Source: Hydractinia symbiolongicarpus
Lineage: Eukaryota; Cnidaria; Hydrozoa; Anthoathecata; Hydractiniidae
Direction: 5' to 3'
DNA length: 64,000 bases
NCBI RefSeq assembly: GCF_029227915.1
Contig: NC_079875.1
Location: 19,959,001-20,023,000 of the forward strand
The notes under the pieces were generated by a model that was not told the DNA's origin, did no database searches, and saw nothing but the letters and a program-made list of their open reading frames with translations. Below, in pieces: positions 53,456-64,000 of this stretch (position 1 is its first letter; each line of letters begins with the position of its first letter). The position numbers and the translations under genes are program-made.

Positions 53456-54757
53456 TTAAAAAAAATAAAGACTTGCCTTAGAAACAATTGATGAAAAAAC
53501 CTCACTTGTTTGGGCATTACTGCAACAAAAATGTTTAACATCTTTCAATACGACGGATGACCGTTCAACGGTTGAACTTCTAATGGCTGGCAGGGCACCA
53601 AACGGTAACAAGACAGCATGAAAAGGATCTTGCTCAATATAACTACAACCAGATTGATTCTGTGGAATATTTTCTTTGTTGCAGCCTTCATCTTCAGAAA
53701 TCCTAAACAACAAATATATTTAATATGTGGAACAGGAAGCAAAAGTAGCTAAGTTGCAAAGTGCACCAGTCTGGGTGCAACTGTACTACACAACAGGAAC
53801 ATAAAGTAAAAAGAGCAAAGCATACTTCTTTCATGCACCTGATTTACCTTACTCAAGAGCAATTTAAAATGTAAAGGCCCTTTTAGACAAAAAATTATTT
53901 GCGTTAAGTGAAGTTACTAAATGTGATAACAGAAAAATATTGTAAAATGCAATTTACGTTTAAATACACTACAAGTTATTCAATAAATTATTCCTCAAAT
54001 GTTGAGTTTGTTATGTCAAAACATCACTCATTCTTACTCATTGTGAGAATGAATGATGCAGTGAAACTTTACACCATGATAATTCTGTACAAATTGCTAC
54101 ATTCGGAGTCACCCACACATCAACATACCTACCAGTTAAATTCACTTTGTTTCCTTTTCAGCTGCTGCAAATAACTTTCCACTACTGAGTACTTCTTTTG
54201 AGGGTGTTTCCGTGATTCATGTGCCTGTGCTTGCAGTTTTGATGGGTGGGGTAGATCCATTAAGGATATCTTTTTATTGAAGCTCTAAACAAAATCTATA
54301 AGATGCAATTTAAGTGATTAAAAATTCTACTTGCAAATTTTAGTATATATAATTTTATAAATTTATTTTAACATTTGTTTCTGAGTTAAATATTAGTGAT
54401 TATTTCCAAATTGGTACATTTTAAACTATAAATTGCTTCTTCTTTGATAGCATTTTAGTTAGACCCTTTTAGTTCAACCTGAGATCTTGTTTTCATAGCA
54501 AGGCAAGGGCTATTAAACAAATATCAAAACATTATATCAGATTTTTTTTTTTTATGAGATTACATTTCTGACAAACAAAACTCACAAATCTTGGATCTTC
54601 ATTAGTTGATAAACTGCTAACCTGACTTCCAAAGCTGCCTTCTACAAGACTAAAACACATACACAACTGCATTAATTTGAGAACACCTGAACTATTTCAG
54701 CCTTAGCATTTTAGGCTGTGTTGCCACAAAGTTATAGCAACTTCAGCAGTTGGTCTT

Positions 54758-54802
<45 letters not shown>

Positions 54803-55075
54803 AAAACACTAGGATCTTACTTTATTGATGCAGCACCTGTTTGATCAGGAATTGAATGGAAACATTTTCTTTGCAGACTATCTAGCTCACTTCGCACAAC
54901 TACATCAGACTGTCTATACGAGAAAAAGGAAACAGTTCTCATAATATGGGTAAAAAGATGACAAAAATCTGTTAAAATGAAATGGAATTACGAACAAACC
55001 TGCCATATTTTCTGTCACAGCCAGACATCTGCTTCATACTTTTTTCAAACGTTACTGTTGTATTCCACAAACAAG
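53456..55075 (-). CDS. Five-exon host gene, unknown function (197 residues)
   Basis: Five minus-strand exons join in frame with correct GT-AG borders: 55,000-55,075 (ATG at 55,037), 54,821-54,913, 54,586-54,649, 54,133-54,284 and 53,456-53,702, stop TAA 53,456-53,458. Acceptors are TTTTAG, CGTATAG, GTTTTAG, TTGTTTAG and TTGTTTAG; donors GTTTGT, GTAAGA, GTGAGT and GTAGGT. Codon phases match at every junction (2, 2, 0, 2). The protein is polar; exon 4 has a lysine/glutamine helix KKYSVVESYLQQLKRKQ, exon 5 a KENIPQNQ stretch and DPFHAVLLPFGALP. I recognise no family. AATAAA overlaps the region just after the stop. A GC donor-like CTAAG/GCAAGT lies inside exon 5, so the C-terminus may differ. Upstream exons may exist. 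Confidence 0.65.
54763..54799. repeat. (TA)n microsatellite in an intron
   Basis: About 18 TA units inside the second intron of the five-exon gene. Confidence 0.95.
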
Positions 55076-55904
55076 CTAAAATTAAAAAAAAAATCATATT
55101 TAGTGTCTTATGTATCTTTTAAAACAAAGAAATAGAAACTGGTTGCAAATTAAAACAATATATGCAAAAAATAAGCAATCAGTTTTTCAAGGCTAAATTA
55201 ACTGATCTGACTGGCTGGGGTGGTGCGTCATGCATCCTGACAGGCAAGAAAAGAAGTTTCAAATTCATTAAAACGTCAAAGGCCCAATAACCACAAGCAA
55301 TTAAGTAAGACAGTTCTATATGTACATAACACGCACTCTGAACTTGTGAAAGTAAATTTTCACAGCAGACTCAACGAAATGGCCAGTACTCTTCAGCTGG
55401 TGTGTTGCAAAAATTTTACTTTAACAAGGGTGTATGCCGAGTAATCAACATAAACAATGTCATGAGTTGCATTTTCCTTAATGTCTGGATTATGAATCAA
55501 TTTGCTTTTAAAGCTTACCTCCCGAGAAAAATCAAGTTGACCTAAATCGATTCATAATATCTTCAGAAAAAACAATTTAACGTTTATTTTATTAAAATCA
55601 CTACAGTATTCAAGAAACCAGACAATGTTTACCTCATGTTTTTAAGCCTTCACCTCACTTGTTCGCCATTTTGCAAGTGAGCATTTAAGAGTATAATTAT
55701 GCGCCTGACGTCACTAGTTAGAAGCTCACATTCGGACCCCTTTAATTTACTTCCGAGTTCTTTGACTTTAGAACTGAGTTTGAAAGAAAAAAACAAAAAG
55801 AAGAAGGTTAGAAGATTTTTTCATTTTTATCGTCATTCATCGAACTCATGCGCTATTATCTAATTCGAATACGTTTACACATCAAAACTCACTGATCAAA
55901 TTAA

Positions 55905-56182
55905 AAATATTCGCGGATTCTAACTCGCAATAGCAACGACACTCCGCTTCGCTCGTCATTCTTACACTTTCCACACTCGCACCACGTCCTTACACCAACA
56001 GCAACACGTGAAGCGACTTCTTCTTGAATAGTATCCTCATCACAGCTCTCCCAACTAAAATCCGAGTCAGTGCTTGGTCTAGTATTTCGCCTGCTCAAAT
56101 TGAAATTCCACAACATTTTCCCTGTCGCTCTTTTTTTCTTTTTTTGCGTCACAGCTTCTCGGTATTGCAATTGAATGATCAT
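55905..56182 (-). pseudogene. Fragment with P2X7-tail-like cysteine cluster, frame broken
   Basis: From about 56,182 (minus strand) the frame holds SRRNTRPSTDSDFSWES and then VRTWCECGKC. A frame change immediately after would continue as MTSEAECRCYCELES. The C-x-C-x2-C...E-C-x-C pattern resembles the zinc-binding cysteine cluster (P2X7 C-terminal type) found in many cnidarian mobile-element proteins. It lies in the TTAA element and stops soon after. Assignment is tentative. Confidence 0.35.
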
Positions 56183-56282
56183 TTCTCAACCGAAGTTAGT
56201 ATTCATTTTTAAAGTTTCCTGATATTTTCACGGGGGTAAACATACTCATTACCAATGAATTTCACTATTAAAGTTTGAGTAA

Positions 56283-57004
56283 AGGCCGGTTTCCATACAA
56301 CTGCATTTTGCGCCCAGTCGTAAAAAGCGCCGTAACTTTTGATCTACGCATGCGCATTATCAGAATAATGCCGCTGACCTGGCGATTTTGCATGCGCTGG
56401 GGCGATTTAAAAAAAGTTGAACAGGCTCTACTTTTTGCGAGCTACATTTTGCGCTTCAGCTTAACAGCCAATCAAAAGGTAGCAATCTACATGAATTACG
56501 AAAGAATTTTTAATTAGATCATTTCAATATGGCTAGCAAAATCTCGTTTCTGTGTTAAATTTTTGTCAAAGCTAAATGAATGTAGAGAAACAGAATATAT
56601 ATCAATCAAGTGAAGTAGATGAAAAACAAAATAACATTAATGAGTCTGTGGAGGCACAAAGAAACAACATTGTAAACAAACTTAAAAGACTACTCGTGAT
56701 CTGACGATATTAAATCCATAAGCAAAACGTTGTATAGTCCTTTGATTTTTCTTTCTATTGAAAGTCGTCTCATCCACATGTTTTTCTTACGTATTATACA
56801 ACGTTGTTTATTTCTACCACATAAAAATATTGCTAGGACTACTCTCAAATTTTGCAGCAACAAATATCGTCAGTTTACATCAGCCATGTTTTGCAAAAAA
56901 CACGTGAGCAAAAATCGCTAAATGGAAATGGTTCGGTATATGTGATAAAAGTCGCGGCGCATTTTACGACTGGGCGCAAAATGTAGCTGTATGGAAACCA
57001 GCCT
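56283..57004. mobile_element. PIF/Harbinger-type MITE nested in the TTAA element
   Basis: The left end AGGCCGGTTTCCATACAACT and right end AGCTGTATGGAAACCAGCCT are inverted repeats that extend through TTTTGCGCCCAGTCGTAAAA for about 50 bp. A 3-bp TAA duplication flanks it (56,280-56,282 and 57,005-57,007), as in PIF/Harbinger (TWA). It is 722 bp and has no transposase. Half of another copy lies at 60,349-60,425. Confidence 0.8.
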
Positions 57005-57559
57005 TAAAAATTTCAATGCGGAAGATGATTTACGATCTTCTAACAGGTGACGTCAGACTCAAGGTGAAGAAATTTATAAAACAACATTGCGGATGTTTTA
57101 CCTCGTGTCGGAGGTGAATTTTTGAATCTTTGAATAGGCCATTATTAACTTATAAGTGCGAATTAAGGAAAATAAACTTTATATTCGTAAATCACGTATG
57201 AATATGAGCCAATTTAGGTCAACTTAATTTTTCTCGGGAGGTAAGCTTTAAGTCTAAAATATTTGGTTAGATCCGAAAACTTACAATGCATATATATACT
57301 ATTTTTCTGACTCAATTCCCGTTTTTTCCGGGTCATGAAGCAAGTTGTCTTACTTCAATGGTCTGTAAACTTGCGTGGGTTTCCATACAGTTCGTCATTT
57401 CCCGTAACTGAGATTTAAAACAATATTATTCTCTTTGAGGTTAAGAATTCATGTTTCCAAATAAAATAAGAATTTGTATGTCTTTTGTCAATTTCGATGG
57501 TTTCATCTTCAGGTAGTACAATGTCATCTCTGTCAATAGTCAAATTCAAATTTAGCTAA

Positions 57560-58125
57560 GCTTCGGCTGTTAACTACCGTTCAATAGCACTAACGTCTCA
57601 CATTATCAAAATCAACATTATCTTTGAGAAAGTTGTAAGAAATAGAATTATTACTTTCCTGGACACACATAACCTTTTTGTGCATCCAGATCGTGTTTAA
57701 TTTAACTACTCTACCATAATGACACAATGTGATTCCCTTTGGCTTGCGCTAACTCCCCATAAATATTTTTTTTTGTTATTTAATATATGTGTACATTTAA
57801 GATTTTATTGTTGATAACATTTGAATTTATTTTATATTATTTTTTAACGGGTTGAAGAGCCATTGTAATATATGGATACCCTGAAATACATTTTACTTAC
57901 TTCTTACTTATAAACTTACAATTATCACATCACTTTGCGAAAGTAAACCGTAAATATTATTATTATATTTACGGTAAAAACCATGAACTGAAGCAATCTA
58001 CCTACAAGTCACCATCATCCGGAGAAACCATAACAACCAAGAATTATGTTAAGGGCTTGGAGTAATCCCGAGCACTGACTGTACTTTCATGATTTATATC
58101 AACAATGTTATAAAAAAGGAAGGAA
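57560..58125 (+). pseudogene. LINE reverse-transcriptase fragments and a LINE-like tail
   Basis: A plus-strand frame at 57,570-57,692 reads NYRSIALTSHIIK and then FEKVVRNRIITFLDTHNLF, conserved LINE reverse transcriptase block 1. At 57,848-57,890 a GGTTGAAGAGCCATTGTAAT and ATACCCTGAAATACA stretch resembles a LINE 3' end (compare 47,833-47,868). Farther on, at 58,050-58,110, LGVIPSTDCTFMIYINNVI resembles the block around the PQGS motif. The parts are out of order, so at least two remnants are present. Confidence 0.5.
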
Positions 58126-58399
58126 AGAAACTAGGAGCAGGGAAGGGACAGGACGAAACAGGACAGCACAAATATTTATATACAGGTGACGGCAGAGTAA
58201 CAATAAACTACAGCAACGGGCATGGATAAAAAAAAGTTGCAAATTTCCTGTTTTATGATAAGATGTTTGATTGGATTCTAAAGAACAATGCATGTTGAAT
58301 GAAATTATTTTAGATTGTTTGTACTGCTTGAGCAGACGTTTAGTTATTAGTGTGTTGTGACTGACAGTTTTCATTTCTTTATTCAATTTTGTTATGGTA

Positions 58400-59550
58400 T
58401 CATTCCAATGTTTGACTAATTGGCTTTTAATTGAAAAAGTACCATGAGTAGTTGTTGGAATTTGAATAATGGGAAGTCTTTGGCGGGTATCATGTTCATG
58501 AACTGCCCTGGGGAAGAAATTAAAAAACTGGAGGGAAGCAAACCTTTTTGCTGGTCAAAGACTAACATACAGTTTGTAAGCTCAATGACATCAATTAATG
58601 TCAAGATCTTACAGCTGGCATATATAGGATTCAAGTGATCTGTACGTGTTTTGAAGATGATGATTTTCATTGCTTTGTTTTGCAGTGCTGAGATTTTATT
58701 TCTCCTTTCAGTTGAGATTTGTCAGCACAGTTGGCAACTATAATTGATATGTGAATTAAAATTTGCAAAATAAATGATGAATAGAGTTTCCCTAAGAACA
58801 AAGTGCCTAATTTGTGCATTCAACATTCCTGTTGCACTTGCAAGCCTTTTGGTTAGAGAATCAAGATGATTGTTGCAACTTAAGAACTCATTAAGGTCAA
58901 TTCCTAGATATTTTATTGTTTTAGAGGGAATGATTTGTTGACCTAGTAGCTCAAAGTTTAAACATTTGACAATATCTTTCCTCTTTTTTGACCCAAATAA
59001 AACAATTTGTGTTTTGCTACAGTTAAGACTGATTTTATTTTGCCGAAGCCACAAGCTCAGGAGTCTAGAGTCTTTGTTGACATTTTTAAAATTTTTTATG
59101 CGATGTATTACTTTCAAATAGGCAAGTATCATCTGCCAAGTTGAATACATTTGAAAGTTTAATAGCTTTAAGTCATTGGTATAGACGTAACGTCCTCTAA
59201 GTAACTGTACTATTGACAATGGATAGATTTTTCAAAGATTTTCTTAATGTTCAACAAGAGAAAGATGGGTCTATAATTTGAGACAAGTAATTTAGAGTCT
59301 TTCGAGTCTTTCTTATGAACTGGGACAATGTTGGCAAATTTGAGACATGATGGGTAACCTGTACAGAAGGATTGGTTCATAATTTGCGACAATATAGGAC
59401 TCAGGAAGGGTGATATTAGTTTCAAAATGCGTGTTGGAATACTACCTGGACCATCATTGCTCCTACTCCAGTTTGAAAGAAGCAATGATTTCACTAACTT
59501 CAGTTCTTCAGGTAGGCTTGAGAAAAAATAAGTTTGGGTTGGGTTCACCT
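58400..59550 (-). pseudogene. LINE remnant with deleted reverse-transcriptase core
   Basis: Minus-strand frames from 59,548 read RSNDGPGSIPTRILKL, NQSFCTGYPSCLKFANIVPV, SNYRPIFLLLNIKKIFEKS (block before the palm), then jump to SLWLRQNKISLNCSKTQIVL and KTIKYLGIDLNEFLSCNNH (thumb region), and in a third frame (58,670-58,416) NPIYASCKILTLIDVIELTN. The palm with the YADD motif is missing. One deletion and at least one frame change mark it as dead. Confidence 0.65.
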
Positions 59551-59727
59551 AAAAAATCAAAGCAGGTTTTTTCAGAGTTAAAAATGTTATCTTTGGTTTT
59601 GTCAGCTAGGGTTTCAAAAAATTGCTGAATGAATTTGCCACATGCAAAGGGTTGGTGGTTGGTGATCAAATTCCCATTTTATATTCAATGTTAATTATAA
59701 GACTAATACAATGTGCTATAAGGTGTA

Positions 59728-59965
59728 TGTCATACGGAGTATTCTATACGGAGTATGCTATACGGAGTCTAATATGCTTCATATACGAAGTATGCTATAC
59801 GAAGTGTGACATGCTTCATATACGAAGTATGCTATACAGAGTGTGACATGCTTAATATACGGAGTGTAATACGCGGAGTGTAACATGCGGAGTGTAACAT
59901 GCGGAGTATACGGAGTAGTGTGACGTGCTTAGTATACGGAGTAGTGTGACATGCTTAGTGTACAT
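59728..59965. repeat. TATACGGAGT minisatellite
   Basis: The 10-bp core TATACGGAGT (also TATACGAAGT) recurs about fifteen times with spacers such as GTGACATGCTTA and ATGC. Higher-order units of about 40 bp appear in the middle and near the right end (TATACGGAGTAGTGTGACGT). Both G and A variants occur. Confidence 0.85.
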
Positions 59966-60348
59966 GTTCAATAGGAATGAATTCGATGTTTTGTTAACGA
60001 GTATACAATGGCTGGCATAAAAGTACACAATTTTAAAGTTGCATAATAAAATGTCATTGATTGTATGGTTAGTTTTATTGCATATAGAAACATAAAAAAC
60101 AAATTTCTAAAGCTAAGAATGAATATAATGGAAGCCATAAAAATAAACTTCATACAAAACGCAAATAGTAAACTACTTCATATCCTAAAAGAATTCGTAG
60201 AGTCTCCCCAATTTTTAAAATTTGTCTTAGCCCTAACGATTTCCTACACTGAAATAGCCCAGTGAAAATTTTAATAAGAATGCTTAGTTTAAACTTCGAC
60301 GCTCATGCTGCATTCGCTGATGTCTAGCGAAACTAGTGTCGGCATTAA

Positions 60349-60520
60349 GGCCGGTTTCCATACAGCTACATTTTGCGCCCAGTCGTAAAAAGCGCCGTGA
60401 CTTTTGATCTACGCATGCGCATTACGTCTATACGGAGTAAACATGTCGCTATACGAATTTATACTCCGTATAAGCATGCCTATACGGAGCCGAACTCCGT
60501 ATAGCTGCACACTCGGAATG
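60349..60520. repeat. Harbinger-MITE half copy joined to TATACGGAGT repeats
   Basis: 60,349-60,425 matches the left end of the MITE at 56,283 closely; a TTA precedes it. It then changes into TATACGGAGT words in both orientations (60,428-60,507, ACTCCGTATA included). The right MITE end is not found, so the copy is truncated or was invaded by the minisatellite. Confidence 0.65.
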
Positions 60521-60714
60521 GAACATAATCACCGCATTTTGTCTCTGTTGGTACATTCCTTGAAGTTTTCGCAATGCTCCTATAGTCCTTGGCATTTTGG
60601 GGTGACCATTTCGTTTCAGGATTTCTCACCCTCTTCCCCAGGGTTTTTTGTCTTCCTGATATGAGAGAAGACACCGAAAAAAAACCCTGCTATCGTTGAG
60701 TGATTTTTGGCCAA

Positions 60715-60872
60715 CAGTTTGCGGCCCGTGGAAAAAAACACGGGTTCGCCGTACTTTTTATACCGCATTACGGAGTTTAGTACCGCGCAGGTCTGGGCAC
60801 TAGCGAAGTGCTTGTAGGGACAAATTTTTGGCTTGTTTTCTGTAGGGACAAATTTTTGGCTTGTTTTCTTTT
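60715..60872. repeat. CCCGTGG-hairpin repeat, variant
   Basis: GCGGCCCGTGG, a hairpin with CACGGGTTCGCC, then TACCGCATTACGGAG and ACCGCGCAGGTCTGGGCACT. GTAGGGACAAATTTTTGGCT occurs twice in a row at the end (60,816 and 60,843). Confidence 0.75.
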
Positions 60873-61023
60873 GTCTCGATAGCCCAAATAATTTTTATGG
60901 TCAGTTCTTCATAACTGGTTAGTGTTTTTTTTAGAGGTTTGAACATTATTTTATTAATATTACCTGTGTTATACATAAATTAGGTTGTTATCTCACATAT
61001 AAAAAATACTAGATGTTTTTTTT

Positions 61024-63813
61024 CTTACTCCATCACTCTTGATGAATTGTCGCGTTGTTAGCGAGTTCAAATTCTTCTATGTTTTTGCCCGCATTTCTCG
61101 GTGATCTTGATCCTCGAATGCATCTCAATTTTGATCTTATAAGCGAAAAGCTGATTTTCGTTCTCATGACATTGGTTGCGACCGAATTTGAAATGTTGCG
61201 TTTTTCTGCAATCATATCAGCTAACCGCTTGTAGAAGGCTTTGCATTCTTTTGCCATTGCACCATTCGCAGCGAACACCAGTGGTGTGAACGTACTATTC
61301 TCGATTTGCAACACCCGTTCGCTGTACTGTCACTTCTTCTCTCTTTCGTTTATCTGAAAGCATCTCTTAATTTCTGAACACCTGTACCCTGAGCGTGTAG
61401 GTTAAAAACCCTTACGTCAAAGAATACTCTTTGGCAAGGCGTCCAGAAACCGAGAGCACTGATGTCAAGACCTGCTTTCTTCTGGATGTTTGCTGTTCTC
61501 TCTCGAAGACACTCTCCGTTGACCTCAATCAGCATTGGCTCCTTCTTTACGTCATGACAGACTTCTTTTAAGAGTGAGGCGGTGATGTCACGCAGTTCGT
61601 TGTGTCGCAGGGTGACCATGCCCCTTTTTTTACAAGACAAGGCATGGCAAAGGTCGAATTTTTCACCACATACGCATTCTGTCGGGATCGCTCGAGGTTC
61701 CAGTTATACCTTATTCTGATTGCATCCCAAAGCTGCTGTTTATTCAGATCGTAGCCCCACTCTTTCAGGGGTAGTGTTGTCAGCCAGTTCGAAACGCCAC
61801 TTTCAAGGTTGGTGTCGTGCAAACGTTTTTCGGCATCCACCATTTCTTCTCGTAGGCTGTCGAGCTGAGCTTGTTGCTTTTTTCTCCGTTCTGCCTTGAT
61901 CGCTAATTTCGTCTTGCCACTTTCTACCTGTGTGTCTAGGATCATGTTCTTTAGATGGAGCGTGACCTGGCAGGAACTTTCATATTTTCATTTGCTGTTC
62001 GAGTAACAAACCAAGGCCTCCAAGACGTGGCGGAAGGGACAGGAGTGATCTCTCTCTATCATTAACGATATGTCCACCAGTAATGGCTGGGATGAACTGA
62101 TGTCTAAGGACCTCTTCGAACGATTGTAAGTAGTTTTCAATCCCTAGGATTGTTCGGAAGAAATACGTCAGCTTATGTTGATATCCCGCAATATAACATC
62201 CGTATGCTGCTTGCGGCTGTGTTGTCGCCATCCGAGAAAGCAGAGACATTTCATTCACCCATTTTTCGATCAATTCATTAACGTATTTTCGCTTGTACTG
62301 TTCGCTTCCTACCACCGACCCGAGATGTCTTTCTGCTTCAGTGGTTATTTTCACCCCAGTTCCTTCAAAAATCTTTCTTGCCTCGTCGAACTTCTCTGGC
62401 CTCACGATAAGCCACGACTTTGTTGGTTGGGAATGATATCCATATTTTGGCCCACATTGGATGAGATTTGACCACCAACTACGAAGTGCGACGAGGCTTC
62501 CAGATGCGCTTACATCATCCGCGAACGCCACCATCTTGTTGTTTGATCCTTAGTTGTTGCAATTAGTATGTCAAGTAGAGGGGATATAGCCATCGCGTAA
62601 ATAGCCATTCTGAGTGGATCACCTAGTGTTGTGCCCTCTCTTGACAATATTTCTTGCCCCCCCAGAAGACAAACAGACGTGCTGGCGTTTGGTAGCAGTT
62701 CTTTACACATGTAGCAATCGGTGGACATGTGATGGAGATGTTGTGAAGCAGCACTTTTCTGTTCACACTTTTAAAAGCGTTTGCAGCGTCAACGAAGAGG
62801 ACTGCTTCAGACTGCTCTCTTCCAAACAGCTCTTTCATTGCGTGTATCGCCGCTTCACTACCTGCTTCTCAGCCGCACAATTGTGATTTTGAGGAAGCTT
62901 TGACCACATCTTTCTTTGTGACACTCATCACGATTTTTCCTGCTATTCTCCTGATTACTTCACCTACTCCAATAGGCCGAAGTCCTGGTTGTTTGTCCAG
63001 TGGGACTAGTCGGGATGCCATTATTGCTTCGAGGGAGTTGTCGTTGATGTTATCGACGCACATCCTTTTGATAACGTTTGCTAGCGCTCTTCTAAGATCT
63101 TGTCCAGTGTCGCCATACATCTTCGAGGAAAGTATCTTTCTCCAACCTTCTGCATCTATACCAGATGGACCGGAACCCCCTTTCGTCATCTGGGCTGCTT
63201 TGAGAACCATTTGATCGTCTATGGATTCAAAAATGATTGGTTCCACTGTGGGAATTTCTCCTGGACATAAGGCTTCTTCATTTGCCTCTTTTCCATCGGG
63301 ATGTTTGATTCACAAAAGCTCCATTGTTTCGTTGCTTAAGGGTAATATCCCTCCTTTCATGTTGTTTGTAAGAAGCTTAATTGCACCATTCACGTTACCC
63401 TTTTGCATAAGCTCTTTAAATTGTCTTGAAAGAGCTGCCATATCTCTCTTCCCGTTGTTGGTAGGTAGTCTTGACTGAATCGCTTTCGCTTCTCTGTAAA
63501 GTTTTGCAAAGTCTCCCTTTCGCCATGTTTCCAGGCGTCGTTCGAGAGTTTCGACGTGGTCTTTACTCTTTGATCTTTTGGATGGTTTCTGTAATAGCAA
63601 GGCGGGCATAATGTGTATCAGCCTCAGCGCACAGTTCTTGAGTGCAGAATTCTCTGTCCACGAATTCAGCAAGCGTGTCGTTTCACGGATGTATGCCTTT
63701 CCGGAAGCGCCGTTTGGTAGCATGAATAGATTGCGTTTCCAGAAAACGATTTTTAGCACTTTTCTCCATCTCACTACCTTTCGTTTCGGACCATTAGAAA
63801 GTTTCCGCAACAC
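61024..63813 (-). pseudogene. Reverse-transcriptase element with zinc-binding nuclease-like C-terminus, broken
   Basis: From 63,813 down the minus strand reads an N-terminal basic region (RNLFMLPNGASGKAYIRE, LLLQKPSKRSKSKDH), RQFKELMQKGNVNGAIKLL, then the RT: GGSGPSGIDAEGWRKIL, DKQPGLRPIGVGEVIRRIAG, AVLFVDAANAFKSVNRKVLL (palm motif A), SREGTTLGDPLRMAIYAM, and VAFADDVSASGSL (motif C). After the thumb (GYHSQPTKSWLIV, ERSLLSLPPRLGGLGLL) comes CVCGEKFDLCHALSC with RHNELRD and LDISALGFWTPCQRVFFDVR, a zinc-binding and PD-(D/E)xK-like layout. Frame changes or stops lie near 63,310, 62,870, 62,625, 62,530, 61,975 and 61,640-61,560, so this copy is dead. The family is abundant in cnidarians; its formal class is not certain to me. 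Confidence 0.6.
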
Positions 63814-63879
63814 TGGTTAGTGTTGCGAAAAGAGGCAGAAATAAAATCTCAATCGATCTAATACTGCATTCTTACAACC

Positions 63880-63910
63880 CAGCCGGCTCCACTACACTAA
63901 GCTAGTGGAG
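63880..63910. other. Hairpin upstream of the reverse-transcriptase element ORF
   Basis: GGCTCCACTA and TAGTGGAGCC form a perfect 10-bp stem with an 8-base loop, about 70 bases 5' of the element's first codon. It may be a 5'-end structure of the element; the role is unknown. Confidence 0.4.
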
Positions 63911-64000
63911 CCCTGACCTCCTTCCTCTTTCAATTTCTTCGCGATCAAGAAAGAAGCTCAGGATTATTATATCCAGTTATATCCAGGTATATCGTCATTT

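Larger units (their letters stand above)
55512..57247. mobile_element. TTAA-flanked long inverted-repeat element with nested MITE
   Basis: The ends AGCTTACCTCCCGAGAAAAA and TTTTTCTCGGGAGGTAAGCT are inverted repeats and TTAA flanks both sides (55,508-55,511, 57,248-57,251). Weaker inverted similarity continues inward for about 200 bases, including CTGACGTCAC near each arm. It encloses a decayed coding fragment and a complete nested MITE (56,283-57,004). Confidence 0.7.

Noticed and set aside
55661-55675. ATGGCGAACAA/GTGAGG as first coding exon of the five-exon gene
   Set aside because: The phase does not fit the next exon (joining gives an early stop) and the site lies inside a mobile element.
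59775-59835. loxP-like arms (TATACGAAGT next to ATGC)
   Set aside because: The match covers only part of a loxP arm, the 8-bp spacer and inverted layout are missing, and the word is one variant of a 10-bp minisatellite core.

Overview
The window looks like metazoan nuclear DNA, most likely cnidarian and plausibly hydrozoan. It is AT-rich and intron-poor in its mobile genes, is packed with mobile elements typical of cnidarian genomes, and holds one clear host developmental gene of the FoxQ2 forkhead type. The species assignment is inference; no rRNA, tRNA or mitochondrial gene is present to test it. Layout: (1) 1-12.9 kb is the right-hand part of a Polinton/Maverick element (a virus-like DNA transposon). 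It has minor and major capsid genes, a packaging ATPase, a set of small membrane and coiled-coil genes, a retroviral-type integrase, small SAP genes and a SAP-fused protein-primed DNA polymerase B. Its left end lies outside the window. Most of the large genes carry one or more frame breaks, so this copy is decaying or the assembly has homopolymer errors. (2) 13-19 kb holds fragments of a hAT-like transposase, a LINE reverse transcriptase and a SWIM/YqaJ-like gene. (3) 19.4-23.5 kb is a second, much older Polinton with a different gene order. Its capsid pseudogene is cut by a pogo/Tigger-type element (23,461-24,174). (4) 24.2-32.3 kb holds an unidentified multi-copy element gene and interspersed repeats, then the intact single-exon foxQ2 gene at 30.6-31.8 kb. 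(5) 32-43 kb is mostly non-coding, but contains a 1.28-kb TA-flanked inverted-repeat element carrying an intact HIRAN-domain gene, a TTAA-flanked piggyBac-type MITE, and one arm of a large inverted pair of repeat copies. (6) 43.9-47.9 kb is a full-length LINE with an intact ORF, a 2A-like peptide, poly(A) tail and target-site duplication. (7) 50-57.3 kb contains a newly assembled five-exon host gene on the minus strand (53,456-55,075) between TTAA-flanked elements, one of which holds a nested PIF/Harbinger-type MITE. (8) 57.5-64 kb holds LINE fragments, a TATACGGAGT minisatellite and a broken minus-strand element combining a reverse transcriptase with a zinc-binding, nuclease-like C-terminus. 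How the parts relate: the Polinton genes together encode a capsid, genome packaging, replication and integration module. Perfect stem-loops of 9-13 bp arms sit at the 3' ends of Polinton gene groups in both copies. This resembles the hairpin polyadenylation signals of Mimivirus and its virophages, and is the observation here most likely to be new. Function calls come from reading the translations; no database search was possible.
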